In this document: positions 49,555 through 61,479 of the stretch, one piece after another
How the letters are laid out: every line of letters starts with the position of its first letter
Position numbering within the stretch: the first letter of the stretch is position 1
Origin: Eriocheir sinensis
Lineage: Eukaryota; Arthropoda; Malacostraca; Decapoda; Varunidae
DNA: 64,000 nt
Assembly: GCF_024679095.1 (NCBI RefSeq)
Contig: NC_066515.1
Coordinates: 26,116,887-26,180,886, forward strand
Direction of reading: 5' to 3'
Position numbers and translations under genes: made by a program
Notes under the pieces: generated by a model
Databases searched by the model: none
Seen by the model: the letters and a program-made list of their open reading frames with translations, nothing else
What the model was told of the DNA's origin: nothing

Positions 49555-49885
49555 GTTCGGTTATGTTAGGAATTCTTCTTCTTCTTCTTCTTGGGTGTTT
49601 TATGAGGCTGTGGGGCCACAGCCTCTACAGCCCCGTCAGTGGTAGTTGTTATCAGGTGTTGTTTATTGTGTTGGCCGTCCTGTCACCAGGGTGGGAGTTA
49701 ATTCTCTCGATTTCAGACTTCTTCTTCTTGGGTGTTTTATGGGGCTAGTTAGGCTGTGTTGGGGCTGGACAACATTCTTCTTCTTCTTCGTGGGTGTTTT
49801 ATGGGGCTATTTAGGCTGTGGACCCACGGCCTCTAGAGCCCCGTCAGTGGTAGTTGTTATCAGGAGTTCAAGTCATTCACCGAGT
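49555..49885. repeat. Palindrome-rich repeat, three copies
   Basis: A unit with CTTCTTCTTGGGTGTTTTAT, GAGGCTGTGGGGCCACAGCC and GCCCCGTCAGTGGTAGTTGT recurs at about 49568, 49720 (partial) and 49775. The centre is an imperfect palindrome (GGGGCT..AGGCTGTGG / CCACGGCCT..AGCCCC at 49804-49843). Confidence 0.75.
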
Positions 49886-50099
49886 GTCTCTTCAAGGCGA
49901 AACTTGTAAACAAGAAGGGGTCATGGATGTAATTCACGTGTTTTTTATTTTTATTATCGAAAATCGAGTATAAGGATGTTTTTATTGTAGTTTTGTGAGT
50001 AATTTTAGTCTTTGTCTCGATTATTAACTTGAATGTGCTGGTAACGTCATTACTTATACTTGCAGTCCCTGTGTGCGCCGAAAGTCAAAACACAGGAGC

Positions 50100-53000
50100 A
50101 TGGCGGCGGCCCAGAGGGACCTGACGCTGCAATGGAACGTTATCCGCAACTCCTTCTGCCTCGACGGGAACTTCTCGGAGGTGTGTGTGTGTGTGTGTGT
50201 GTGTCCCCACGAGCTGGTCTGGCCACCCCAGCAAGTCGCCTCAGCGCGGCTCATTGCAGTAAGTCTGTGGGCACGGCGGGCCTTACCAGCCCGTGGCCTT
50301 GCCCAAGGGGAGGGCAGCAGCTCCTCAGCAGAGGAGAAATTTCGGCCTGAGCGGGGCTCGAACCTCCACTTGCCAGGCCGGAGCCTGTCAGGGCAAAGCC
50401 TTAATCCACTGAGCCATCAGAGTAGTGTCATGCACTTGTGCAGGTGGCCTGCGCATTACTTATCGAGAAAGAGATCGAGAGCAGTGTGTAATTCACCACG
50501 GCCTCGTCACAAGCTGGGCTCGTCGTCACCAGCAATACCCTCCCGACACGAGCAGCTCGTGATGATGTGTCTTTGGGTGCTGCCGGGACCCCACACACTA
50601 CACACCCTCAGCGGGGACAGTAGCCATGAACACCAGGGAGTGTGAGGTAACAGCACACATCACCCTCGTGCTGTCATTCTGTAGTCTAAGTGTAGTGCGG
50701 CGACTATGCCTGATGAACGAGCCTCCCATAACCCACTTGGCCAGGGGGGCACCTCTTTGGCCGACTCAGTAAGGAGTGGCTCTCCCGTCATGCTGGTCGC
50801 GGGTTCAATCCCGGGCAGCCGGCGAATACCCTGATCTTGATTAATTTCTCGTGTGTTTCGATACACGCAGAGGACGTGCTGAAAATAGAAGAAAAAGAGA
50901 AAATAAACTCCCGGGGCATGACCGAAGTACAGAGGCCGAGGAGGATTTATTCACTCATTCATTTTTTATCATCACCAGGAAGGAGGAACCGGCGAGGACC
51001 TTGACCTGGTGCTGCGCTTGGTCAACCAGCACAGCGCCGGCCAGACCGTGCTGGACCTGGCCCTGGACGCCATCTGGGGCATCCTCAGGTACACACACAC
51101 ACACACACATTATCTTTCCTATCATCCATATAGTAACATTCCACACACATTCTTCCATATAAACTGTTACTCTTATGTCTGTTTTCTTCGTCAAACACTC
51201 ATCGTTCTCTCTCAGGTATTCCATCATCTTTACATACCACACTCACTTCATTTTCTTTTTATATTCATAAGTATCTCCTTTAAACACTTCATTTTATACT
51301 TACATGCCCTCATTTTTATCTCATTTGTGGCTTTATGGAATATTTCTTGTGAGTCGAAAGCATCCTAGAATACTGGTCTGAGGGCCGCACACATATTTGA
51401 CAAGGCTTTCGTAAGAGTTGTGGGCATTTCCAGGGGTAGTTTATTGACCCCAGTGGTAGTTTGACCCTTCTTCTGTGGCATGAACTTACAAAAACACTCA
51501 TTAGAACCCGACTGATCTCATTTTTGGCCTTTGGAAATACAGTCGTCCCTCAAATAGTACGGTTTCCAATAGTTCAGTTTCAGTTTTATACGGATTGTCA
51601 CAGATCTTTTAGGATTTTAAAATTTCCTGCTCGTCAGGAAATTAAAAAATCTTAAAAAATCTTCTTAGAAAATCCACATAAAACCAAAACCGAACTATTG
51701 GAAACAGTACTATTTGAGGGATGACTGTAGTTGATGTGAGAGTCAGAACTGTCTAAGAATACCAACCTCATTCTCACCCTTCTTACCCTACACAGACGCT
51801 CCATTAGCCCGAGATTCTGGAGCCACTTCACAACCTACAACATCACAGCCAACAGCAACAAGGATGAGGAGGGCAGTGTGGAGGTCATGTCCCGGGTCTC
51901 CACAGCTGTCGGGGAACTCTACAGCAGTGCCACGGCCTTCCTGCCACAGATACACAGGTAATCATATCATTCAAGGGGGAAATATCAACCTGTCCGCTGC
52001 GATTGGCACGGATTTGGCCTTCACTGGTAGCCTCAGATTTTTTTATTTTTTATTTTTATTTTTTTCTCCATATCTTTCTTTTCCTTCCCCATATTCTTCT
52101 TCTTTTCATTATTATTTCATTATTGTATGGGGCATTTTTTCTTCTCTCTAGGTAGGTGGGTAAAGAATGGGACTCGCTCCTTATTCATTGGTTATTATTA
52201 TTATTATTATCTCTCATCCAAGTATTTTCATTCATTTCGTTCTCTGTCTTAATCTCCCCATATGGTTCTTTTTTTTCTGTTAATTTATACAGTAATTTAA
52301 CCCGTCCGCTGCGATTGGCACGGATTTTCCTTTCACTGGTAGCCTGGTAACATATAGTCCCAGGTCTTTCTCTGACTCTGTGGTGAATAGTAGAGTGTTT
52401 CCCATGTGGTATTGGTGTGCTGGATATCCCTTCACTGGTAGCCTGGTAACATATAGTCCCGGGTCTTTCTCTGCCTCTGTGGTGGATAGTGGAGTGTTTC
52501 CCATGTGGTATTGGTGTGCTGGATATCCCTTCACTGGTAGCCTGGTAACATATAGTCCCGGGTCTTTCTCTGCCTCTGTGGTGGATAGTGTATCTTAGTA
52601 TGTACACTCTCTCATCCACCCACATCTTCCCCCTTCCCTCCCATAGGTGTGAGATGCTGTGTGAGAGGACAGGTGCCAGGTATGAGGAGTATATGCCGGG
52701 GGGCCTCTTGGAGCACTTCAAGCTGCACCTGCGAGCCACACTGCATAGCCAAATGCCCGCCTCCTTCACGCTCCTCTTCCAGAAATTCTACGCAGCTGCC
52801 TTCAAGGTCTTCTACCACACGGAGGTTGGGGGTCAGGGTGAGTTGTGTGTGGGTGTGTTTTACGTTTTGGAGAAGCACGTAGTGGGATTTTTTGTTGCTT
52901 TTTTTTTTCTTTTTTTTTTTTAGTTGCCCTTGAGCTGTCTCCCTTGCTGTTAAAAGAAAAAAAAAAGGAAAAAAATAGCCTTAAATGATAAGAAAAATAA

Positions 53001-56000
53001 CAAAATCCCTGTAACCTCCCTCCCCTTTCATTGTAACTCCTGACATTGTTTCGGCAGGCGAGGAGTCGGAGGAGGCGACTGAGGAGCCCATCCAATGTGG
53101 TGGGTGTGAGGCGCCCTCCGACGCATGCCACTGCCAGGCCATCACCAACACATTCACGCAGGTCAACAGGTGCGTCCAGGCAAGAGGGGGTCAGTAATAC
53201 TAATACAGGTGTTAGGGATTGAAACTTGTGTAGGTTAACTCGTCCGCTGCAATTGGCACGGATTTGGCCTTCACTGGTAGCCTGGTGACATATACTCCCA
53301 GGTCGTTCTCTGTCTCTGGTGGATAGTGAAGTGTTTCCCATGTGATATTGGTGTGCTGGATATCCCTTTACTGGTAGCCAGGTAACATACAGTCCCAGGT
53401 CTTTCTCTGCCTCTGTGGTGGATAGTGAAGTGTTTCCCATGTGGTATTGGTGTGGTGGATATCCCCTGATAGTGTGGATAGTGGAGTGTTTCCCATGTGG
53501 TATTGGTGTGCTGGATATCCCTTCATGGTAGTGATAACATACACTTTCCCATGTGGTATTGGTGTGCTGGATATCCCTGATAGTGGTGGATAGTGGAGTG
53601 TTTCCCATGTGGTATTGGTGTGCTGGATATCCCTGATAGTGGTGGATAGTGTAGTGTTTCCCATGTGGTATTGGTGTGCTGGATATCCCCTCCCAAGGTT
53701 CAGGACTTAACATTTTTCTTTATTGAATTGTTGCAGCCATTTTTTGCTCCTTTCCTGTAGCTTGGTGATATCTTCTTTTAGGAAATCCACAGTCAGGGGT
53801 AGTTTCCATAGTAGTTTCTTGGGTGTCTTGTCAGGGTATAGATATGGTGTCCTCTTGTTCATGTTTAAAGGTTAGGTTAGGTTTGTGTGGCGAGTAGACA
53901 TTTGTCAAGGTGTGGAGACAAGAAGGAAACTGAGAGAAGAATGGTGAAGCTGGCAAAAGTGTTCCTCGTGCAGTGCTGGGAAAAGAGGGCACAAATGCAT
54001 GATTAAGTGAAAATAAGTGACTATTGCAGTTAGGAAAGTCATATAGTACTGGAAAGGAAAGAGGAATGAGAGGAGGAGGACCTAAGAAGCGATACAAAGC
54101 GTTACATGTCGAAAGAAGAAGAAGGAGGTGTGAGCTGCTTTTGTCACCCTATAAAACCAAGTCAATATATAAAGCCATCAAGAGTTTGTGTTCCCCCTTC
54201 AGACAGTTGTTGGAGCTGGACCTGCTGGAGAGGCTGGCGGGGGACATGATCGCCTCGCAGCTGCTCAACACCATCACCTCCCACGTCGCCACCACCTGCC
54301 GGGACTCCTACGACCAGTCACGCATCACACAGCTCGAGAAGGTGTGTGTGTTTTGTTGGGTCATATAATGCTACACTTTGTTCTTTAATGCACTTCACTT
54401 TTCATTTGCAAAACATACATACATACATTCATACTGATACAGGTGATGCTTAAAGATTGTTGGTACATACATAATAGTTGCCAATAGTTCTATACATGGA
54501 AAAAAATTGTATAATAATTAAGTACTGATAATATTGTGTAAAAATATTAACTTTAGCATCATCATCATTTCATCAACGCCTGCTTCTAGGAGCTCCCACC
54601 AGGGGATGGCCATGGCAGAAGAGTCTCCAACTTTCTCTATCCAGACACTCCCTCCTTGCCTGCTCAGTTTCTCAAAGATCTTTCCCACCTCTCCCTAACG
54701 TACTCTTGCACCCTATCCCTCCGTTTCACTGGAGGTCGTCCTCTAGCATTCCCTCCCTCTATCTCACTCACATACACCCTTCTGGTCATCTTACTCTCCT
54801 CCATTCACTCCATGTGGCCAAACCACTTTAAAGTCTGTCACTTACATTCCCAACACCAGCTGTCTTCTTTGTAGTGGGTGGAGAATGTGGTGGTAGGGTG
54901 GCTGGAGGTGGTGTACTGCGGTGGTCGGGGAAAGCTGTCATCCGCTGAGGCTCCCGTCCAGACCATGGTAGCCGAGAACTTACACCAGACCTACATGACG
55001 GCCCTCTACCACACCTATACCACCACCAGGATAGACCAGCTCTTCAATATTGTTATCGGTAAGCAGGAGAGAGAGAGGGAGGAAGGATGAGGATGATGAG
55101 GGTTTAATAATGGAGAAATGGTAGTGTGTATGTGTGTGTGTGTGGATAGATTGATAATGTTCATGTAAAGTTGTATAATGCATAGATGGATGAAATAATG
55201 ATAGATGGAATAGAGATAGTGTGTAAGTGTGCAGGGAGAGAGAGGAAAGGGATGGAAAGTGAAGGGTTAGGAAGAGGGAATGAGTTTGTCAGGGATGAGA
55301 GATACTGTTAGGCTAGGTTAGGTTTGTGTCTTTAATGAGAGAGAGAGAGAGAAATGAAAGGTAAATTGTTGGAAATGGGGAATGTGTGTGTGAAGGAGAG
55401 AAAGAGAGAGGTATGGGAATGTAAGCACTAAGCATAAGCGTAAGAGAGAGAGATTGGACTGGCTGTTTGGAATGGAGACCTGTAAGTGTGTGTGTCCCTG
55501 GTATATGTGAAAGGGGCAGGAAGGTTCATCCCCCCTTCTCCTCTTCCGCAGAGTACCCAGAGTCACAGCCAGCCCTTGAGGACATCCGTGAGTGCCTGGA
55601 TCGCACGCACCTCAGAGACCGCCTTGTGGAATCCCTGCGCTCTGCTTTCCAGGTCTGTTCCTTTTTGTCGCTATTTAATCTCCACTTTTTATTTATTTAT
55701 TTTATTTTATTTATTTATTTTATTTTATATATTTATTTATTTTATTATTTTTTTTTTACATCAGAGGACACGGCTCAAGGGTAATACAAAAAAAGCCTGC
55801 TACTCGCTGCTCCATAATAAAATCTACTCTTAAATTTGCACTCTTTCCCTCCTTCACCTCAGTTTTCAATATTTTTTCTTTCTCACTTTTTGCCCACGAA
55901 GCCTCACTTTCCCCACTAACTCCTCCACACAGACCCGCCTCCTCCACCCTGGCGTCAACACAACAGATGTCCTCCACGCCTACATATCTGCCATCAAGGC

Positions 56001-59000
56001 CCTCAGAGTGCTGGATCCCAAGGGTGTGCTGCTGGAGCTTGTGTCTGAGCCAGTGAGGTGAGGAACATAGCCAGGCAGCGAGCTTTTATTTTAGGTATTT
56101 TTCTATCTTCAAACACATGATAGCCAGCACCTTATGGTATTAATCAACAAAGACTGACCTCACTTTGTTGTATAGAAAGTCTCATTAGTAAGGAAGCATA
56201 TATGAATTTTCTGAATCAAGACCTATAGTGACTGTTTGGGGTTTTGTTAGGTTAAGTTTAGGGTATCTTTTAAACACATGATAGCCAGCACCTTATGGGA
56301 TTTTCAACAAAGACTGACCTCACTTTGTTTTATAGAAAGTCTCATTAGTAAGGAAGCATATATGAATTTTCTGAATCAAGACCTATAGTGACTGTTTGGG
56401 GTTTTGTTAGGTTAAGTTTAGGGTATCTTTTAAACACATGATAGCCAGCACCTTATGGGATTTTCAACAAAAAATGATCTCGCTTTGTTGTATAGAAAGT
56501 CTCATTAGTAACGAAGCATATATGAATTTTCTGAATCAAGACCTATAGTGACTGTTTGGGGTTTTGTTAGGTTAAGTTTAGGGTATCTTCAAACACATGA
56601 TAGCCAGCACCTTATGGGATTTTCAATAAAAAATGATCTCGCTTTGTTGTATAGAAAGTCTCATTAGTAACAAAGCATATATGAATTTTCTGAATCAAGA
56701 CCTATAGTGACTGTTTGGGGTTTTGTTAGGTTAAGTTTAGGGTATCTTTTAAACACATGATAGCCAGCACCTTATGGGATTTTCAACAAAAAATGATCTC
56801 GCTTTGTTGTATAGAAAGTCTCTTTAGTAACGAAGCATATATGAATTTTCTGAGTCAAGACCTATAGTGACTGAGGTTTTGTTAGGTTAGGTTTGGTTAA
56901 GTTTAGGGTATCTTCAAACACATGATAGCCAGCACCTCATGGTATAAATCAACAAAGAATGACCTCACTTTGTTGTATAGAAAGTCTCATTAGTAAGGAA
57001 CCATATATGAATTTTCTGAGTCAAGACCTATAGTAACCGTTTGGGGTTTTGTTAGGTTATGTTAGGTTAGGGTTTAGAGTGCTCTTCATCATTGCCGACT
57101 ATGGAGTGGCCCTTGACTCAGCACTCCTCCGTAACAGTGAGAGTCTGAACCTTATGAAAACAAGGACCTCTGAACCTAACCTGCATTCACCCACTCAACA
57201 CCCCCTCCCATCCAACAGGCAGTACTTGAGGGGCCGCGAGGACACCGTGCGCTACATCGTGACAAGCCTGACGGACGAGTTCTGCTCCGAGCTGTCTGAG
57301 GAGCTCCTGGTGGCTACTCCGCTGGTGCTGGACGACTCCCACAGCGATGAGGACAGCATGGAGCATTGGGACACCTGGACGCCTGACCCTGTCCACGCAC
57401 ACACACGTAAGAACTTGGGGATAGGCAAAGAGAGAGAGAGGAAGAAGGGGAGAGGGAGGGAGAGAGAGACATCAGTGTAACTCGTTTTAACATCACCAGT
57501 GCTATGAAGGAAAGTGGATAGGAGTAGCCAAAAATGAGAGGCTTGATTATGTCCCCTTACACACCAGCAAACCACCACCTCCACAGTGAAGTCCAGAGGC
57601 AGAGAGAGAGAGAGAGGGAGAGGGTGAGAAGGGGAGAGAGAGAGAGAGAGAGAGACATCACCAGTGCCATAAAAGAAAGTGCAAAAAAATAAACAAAAAT
57701 AAGACTTGTTAATGTACCCTCACACACCAACAAATTACATCCACAGTGAAATCCAGGGGCAGAGAGAGAGAGGGAGAGGGGGAGAAGAGTAGGGAGAGAG
57801 ACAGACATCACCATTGCTAGAAAGTGAAGAGTAGCCAAAAGAGACTTGCTTATGTGGCCCTAACACACCAACCTCCTCCACAGTGAAATCCAAGTCGCAG
57901 CGCACGGCCGACATCATCTCCATGCTTGTCAACATCTACGGCAGCAAGGACGTCTTCATCACTGAGTACCGCACCATCCTGGCCGACCGCATCCTCTCAC
58001 AGTTCAGCTACGACACGGAGAGGGAGATACGCTACCTGGAGCATCTCAAAGTGAGGTGCGTGAGGGTGTCTGGTGATCTGTGAGGTTGTGTGTCGCCTTG
58101 TGTACCCGTGAGGGGCATGCCAGATGGTCGCACTCAGGCTCTCATATTTGCCGATCTCCAACCCTCAAACTGTCTCCTTCACCCCTTTAACTGGTTTATA
58201 TAAATCATCATTAAAATGGTTAATTATTGGTGTTTCTTGGCAATAGTTATGGGTCAGAAACCGTACTATTTGAGGGACGACTGTAATAATAAAAGTTGTA
58301 TTTCGCCCAGCGGCATATATAATAAAACAGGACAAGTAAACAAACTAGATCAGCCGAGATACTTATACGCTTATATAATTGACAGCTTATAATTGTGCCT
58401 TGTGTCTTGGCCGCCTGGGTTCTAATCATGCTCAGGTTATTAAAGAAAAAAAAATATTCCTGATTTATTTGTTTATTTATGTATTTTTTCACCTGTTAGA
58501 AGCAAAGATAAATAGCAATAGGAAAGATAAGCCCTTAAAAGCTAGTGCTCTCTAATAGGAAAAGTGTTAGAGAGGTTCAAAAAGATTATTAGAAAGCAAT
58601 TTGAGTTGATTGATTTCTGGGTTGTTTTCTTTTGGTCTGAGGTGTGAATGAGGACTCTGAAGGCCTTAAGCTGTGAGATAATGCTTGGTTTGATGCTGAA
58701 GTCCCTGCCTTGTATCTTGGCCGCCTGGGTTCCAATCATGCTCAGGTTATTAATGAAAAAAAAATATTCCAGATTTATTTGTTTATTTATGTATTTTTTT
58801 CACCTGTTAAAAGCAAAGATAAATAGCAATAGGGAAGATAAGCCCTTAAAAACTACTACTCTCTAATAGGAAAAATGTTAGAAAGGTTTCAAAAAGATTA
58901 TTAGTGATTTAAGTTGATTAATTTCTCGTGCTTCAAGGGATAAAAATCTTCAGTGACTGACTCCCACAGGTTCGGGGAGACACTCGCTCTACTCCACAAG

Positions 59001-61479
59001 TGCGAGGTGATGGTGAAGGACGTGGCGGACTCCAAACGCATCAACCAGTCCATCAACTCCGACGAGAACCCGCGACGAGAGAAGCAGAAGTTCCCGGTGT
59101 CATGCATGATCCTGTCCGCTCAATTCTGGCCGTCATTCAAGGAGGAAAGACTTCAGCTCCCGGACGAGGTGCTGAAGGAGCTTGAGACCTACACCGAGGC
59201 TTTCCAGGAGCTTAAAGGGAACAGGACGCTTAGCTGGAAACATCATCTTGGTCAGGTTAGTTTGCCGTGACTTGGAAAGGTTTGTTTGTCTTGAGATCGA
59301 AGGATATTTTCAGTACTTTCCATCCATATCTTTTCTTCACCCATCTTTCACTTCCTTCCATGTAAACCTTCTCTCCTCCCTCCATACACCCATTAGTTCC
59401 CTCCACCCACCCTTAACTCCCCTTCACTCCTTCCTAAACCCATACACCCTACAGTTCCTTTCACCCATACGCTCCTCACTTCCCTTCATGCATACTTTCT
59501 TTCCTTCCAGTCACATATCCCTCATTTTTCCTCACTCATGCTTCCACTTTCCCTTCCCTCCACCTATACCTTCTCCACCCACAGGTTCAGTTGGAGGTGG
59601 AGCTCAAGCATCGCACTCTCTCAGTCTCCGTCACCCCCACGCAGGCCACCATCATCTTCCACTTCCAGGACCGCAAGCGCTGGACCATCGATGAGCTGAG
59701 CACCGCCACGCAGGTCCCCAAGACGGTGCTGCGCCGCAAGATTACCTTCTGGCAGACACAGGTGAGGAGGGGAGGGAGGGAGGGAAGGGGACAGGGCAGA
59801 GGATAGATTTGGGAAGGAAGGAGAAGGGTCAGGGTTAAGCTTTTGTTAGGGCGAGAAAAAATACATCACGCCAGATTTTAAACCGATATTTGACAAGGCT
59901 TTCATGGGAGTTTGGGGCATTTCCAGGGGTAGTTTGATGGCCCTGGTGGTAGTGTGACCCTTCTTCTGTACCATGAACCTAATAAAAATATTTGACAAGG
60001 CAAGGAGAAGGGGCAGGGCTTATCTTTTCTTAGGGTGAGAAAAAATACATCACACCACATTTTAAACCGATATTTGACAAGGCTTTCATGGGAGTTTGGG
60101 GCATTTCCAGGGGTAGTTTGATGGCCCTGGTGGTAGTGTGACCCTTCTTCTGTACCATGAACCTAATAAACACATTTGACAAGGCAAGGAGAAGGGGCAG
60201 GGCTTAGCTTTTCTTAGAGCGAGAAAAAATACATCACACCACATTTTAAACTGATATTTGACAAGGCTTTCATGGGAGTTTGGGGCATTTCCAGGGGTAG
60301 TTTGATGGCCCTGGTGGTAGTGTGACCCTTCTTCTGTACCATGAACCTAATAAACATATTTGACAAGGCAAGGAGAAGGGGCAGGGCTTAGCTTTTCTTA
60401 GGGTGAGAAAAAATACATCATATCAGATTTTAACATTTTTTGCCTCTGAAACTACTGTACTGCATTGAAATTTGATGTTTTTGTTGATCATCAGTGTAAT
60501 TTTTGTGTTGCCGTCCCCAGGGAGTGTTGCAGGAGGTGGAGTCTGACGTCTTTGTGTTGGTGGAAGGGGAAGGCGATGGGGAGGAGGGTCTGGTGGCGCC
60601 GGTGGGGGTGGCGTCCCCTGACATCGCACCGCCAGCCATTGAGGAGGATGAGGCAGAGAGCGTCATGGCCTCGGCTCAGGACCAGAGGGAGGAGGAGCTG
60701 CAGGTGGGTGTGTCGGGTATTGAGTCAGTGTTTTCTCGTCTGATGGGGAATGTTTTGATGGTCTCCATTTCTTGCGTTTCCCTCAGGTCGTGAATTTGTG
60801 GGTTCTGATATTTTATTTTATTTTATTTTATTTATTTATTTATTTATTTTTCAATAAAGGAGACAGCTCAAGGGCACAAAAAAGGAAACTATAATAAAAA
60901 GAGCCCGCTACTCGCTGCTCCTAAAAAGAATCCAAAGAGGTGGCCGAAAGAGGGGTCAATTTCAGGAGGAGAGGTGTCCTGATACCCTCCTCTTGAAAGA
61001 TAGATTTGATTCCCTTTCTTAGTGTTTACCTACTTACATTTTTTTATACTGTGTTTTCCTGTTGGTTATCCTGAATGTGTGGCTTTAATACCATTGTAAA
61101 TTTAGTTCACTTATCGGTATTTCTCAAGTCATGGACATTGCTGTTTTTCCATATATGCTTAAGTATGTTGTCAGTGTAAAAGTGTTGAATTATTTTGCAG
61201 TCTTCTGTGTCTAAATCCTTGCTACAGACATCACAGACCTTGCAGCTTATCCATACCTCCCTTCCTCCCTCTCTCCCGCAGGTGTTCTGGTCGTACATCG
61301 TGGGCATGCTCACCAACCTGGACTCCCTCCCGCTGGAGCGCATCCATGCCATGCTTAAGATGTTCGTGCAGGGCTCGGTGGAGTGCAGCCCCCAGGAGCT
61401 GAGGGACTTCCTGGACCGCAAAGTCCGCCAACACCACCTCATCTTCACTAACGGACTCTACAAGCTGCCCAAGAACTAA
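50100..61479 (+). CDS. ANAPC2: ANAPC2, anaphase-promoting complex subunit 2, fifteen coding exons
   Basis: Exons: 50100-50180, 50979-51088, 51796-51957, 52647-52837, 53058-53169, 54203-54341, 54875-55058, 55552-55652, 55933-56057, 57219-57406, 57884-58055, 58970-59255, 59585-59761, 60521-60703, 61282-61479. Every junction is GT...AG and the phases close to 802 residues (human 822). In the family this cullin-like scaffold binds the RING subunit ANAPC11 in the APC/C ubiquitin ligase that degrades cyclins and securin. Seen: start MAAAQRDLTLQWN, RRSISPRFW (64-72), LLHPGVNTTDVLHAYISAIK (363-382), an acidic patch DDSHSDEDSMEHWDTWTPDP, the cullin-homology region from about 466 (ADIISMLVNIYGSKDVFITE) to 676 including GNRTLSWKHHLG, and the C-terminal winged-helix (738-802, VFWSYIVGMLTNLDSL to YKLPKN). 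The ATG is the first Met in its exon; an acceptor-like site at 50065 suggests an upstream untranslated exon. Confidence 0.94.
50240..50430 (-). mobile_element. tRNA-derived SINE in ANAPC2 intron 1
   Basis: Read on the minus strand: CTGATGGCTCAGTGGATTAA (box A), an anticodon-like segment, AGGTTCGAGCCCCGC (box B), then GCCGAAATTTCTCCTCTGCT. It is opposite in strand to the gene. Confidence 0.75.
50694..50880 (+). mobile_element. tRNA-derived SINE, family T, copy 2, in ANAPC2 intron 1
   Basis: It matches 43378-43566 almost throughout (TTGGCCGACTCAGTAAGGAG, CGCGGGTTCAATCCCGGGCA, CGATACACGCAGAGGACGTG). This copy keeps a perfect box B stem, CCCGGGCAG. It lies on the same strand as the gene. Confidence 0.82.
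51385..51537. repeat. Dispersed repeat family W, single copy, in ANAPC2 intron 2
   Basis: ATTTGACAAGGCTTTCGTAA, TTTCCAGGGGTAGTTT, GACCCTTCTTCTGTGGCATG and CCGACTGATCTCATTTTTGG match the copies at 7985-8300 and 59885-60420. Confidence 0.8.
51540..51727. mobile_element. MITE of 188 bp with about 50-bp terminal inverted repeats, pogo/Tigger type
   Basis: The left end CAGTCGTCCCTCAAATAGTA and the right end (complement CAGTCATCCCTCAAATAGTA) pair for about 50 bases, continuing through GGTTTCCAATAGTTC. The element is flanked by TA on both sides (51538-51539 and 51728-51729), the target duplication of Tc1/mariner-pogo elements. The interior has no coding capacity. A lone right end occurs at about 58253-58284 in intron 11. 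Confidence 0.85.
52300..52600. repeat. Minisatellite, unit about 97 bp, three copies, ANAPC2 intron 3
   Basis: Unit: TCACTGGTAGCCTGGTAACA, TATAGTCCCAGGTCTTTCTC, GGATAGTGGAGTGTTTCCCA and TGTGGTATTGGTGTGCTGGA. The same family forms a longer array at 53240-53690, on the other side of exons 4 and 5. Confidence 0.9.
53235..53695. repeat. Second array of the 97-bp family, with shortened units, ANAPC2 intron 5
   Basis: Two near-full units are followed by four or five shortened ones that keep only TTTCCCATGTGGTATTGGTG, TGCTGGATATCCCTGATAG and GTGGATAGTG. Confidence 0.88.
54545..54860. repeat. Probable dispersed repeat in ANAPC2 intron 6
   Basis: ATCATCATCATTTCATCAAC starts a segment with CTAGGAGCTCCCACCAGGGG and CATGTGGCCAAACCACTTTA, wording I associate with a dispersed arthropod retroelement tail. 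There is no other copy in the window, so the assignment is weak. Confidence 0.35.
55755..55830 (+). repeat. Dispersed repeat family S, partial copy, ANAPC2 intron 8
   Basis: ACATCAGAGGACACGGCTCA, AGGGTAATACAAAAAAAGCC and CTGCTACTCGCTGCTCC match family S. A (TTTA)n run precedes it. Confidence 0.7.
56095..57065. repeat. Satellite array, unit about 160 bp, six copies, ANAPC2 intron 9
   Basis: Units begin near 56111, 56271, 56431, 56591, 56750 and 56916 with AAACACATGATAGCCAGCAC. They share AATCAACAAAG, TGTATAGAAAGTCTCATTAG and AAGCATATATGAATTTTCTG. The family is homologous to the array at 6345-7115. Confidence 0.92.
57485..57900 (+). repeat. Triplicated acceptor module before ANAPC2 exon 11
   Basis: The exon 11 acceptor with its first bases (CCTCCACAG|TGAAATCCAAG) has two upstream copies: acceptor positions 57587 (CCACAG|TGAAGTCCAGAGGC) and 57747 (CCACAG|TGAAATCCAGGGGC). 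Each copy runs into (AG)n and then repeats an upstream block (ATGT..CCCTNACACACCA). The upstream copies lose the reading frame within about 40 bases, so only 57884 gives the conserved protein. Confidence 0.85.
58385..58925. repeat. Direct duplication, two copies about 310 bp apart, ANAPC2 intron 11
   Basis: CTTGGCCGCCTGGGTTCTAA, TCATGCTCAGGTTATTAAAG, GATTTATTTGTTTATTTATG and AGCAAAGATAAATAGCAATA occur at 58403-58615 and again at 58713-58920 with few differences. Confidence 0.9.
59880..60425. repeat. Dispersed repeat family W in tandem, unit about 160 bp, 3.3 copies, ANAPC2 intron 13
   Basis: ATATTTGACAAGGCTTTCAT, GGGAGTTTGGGGCATTTCCA, GGGGTAGTTTGATGGCCCTG and GTACCATGAACCTAATAAA recur near 59889, 60069 and 60253. 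Confidence 0.92.
60845..61010 (+). repeat. Dispersed repeat family S, most complete copy, ANAPC2 intron 14
   Basis: After a (TTTA)n run come AATAAAGGAGACAGCTCAAG, GGCACAAAAAAGG, AGAGCCCGCTACTCGCTGCT, GTGGCCGAAAGAGGGGTCAA and GGAGGAGAGGTGTCCTGATA. It serves as the reference for the other copies. Confidence 0.78.

Noticed and set aside
50073..50645. Long frame through ANAPC2 exon 1 into intron 1 as the true product
   Set aside because: The conserved protein leaves at the donor after TTCTCGGAG (50180) and resumes at 50979; the read-through runs into (GT)n and a SINE.
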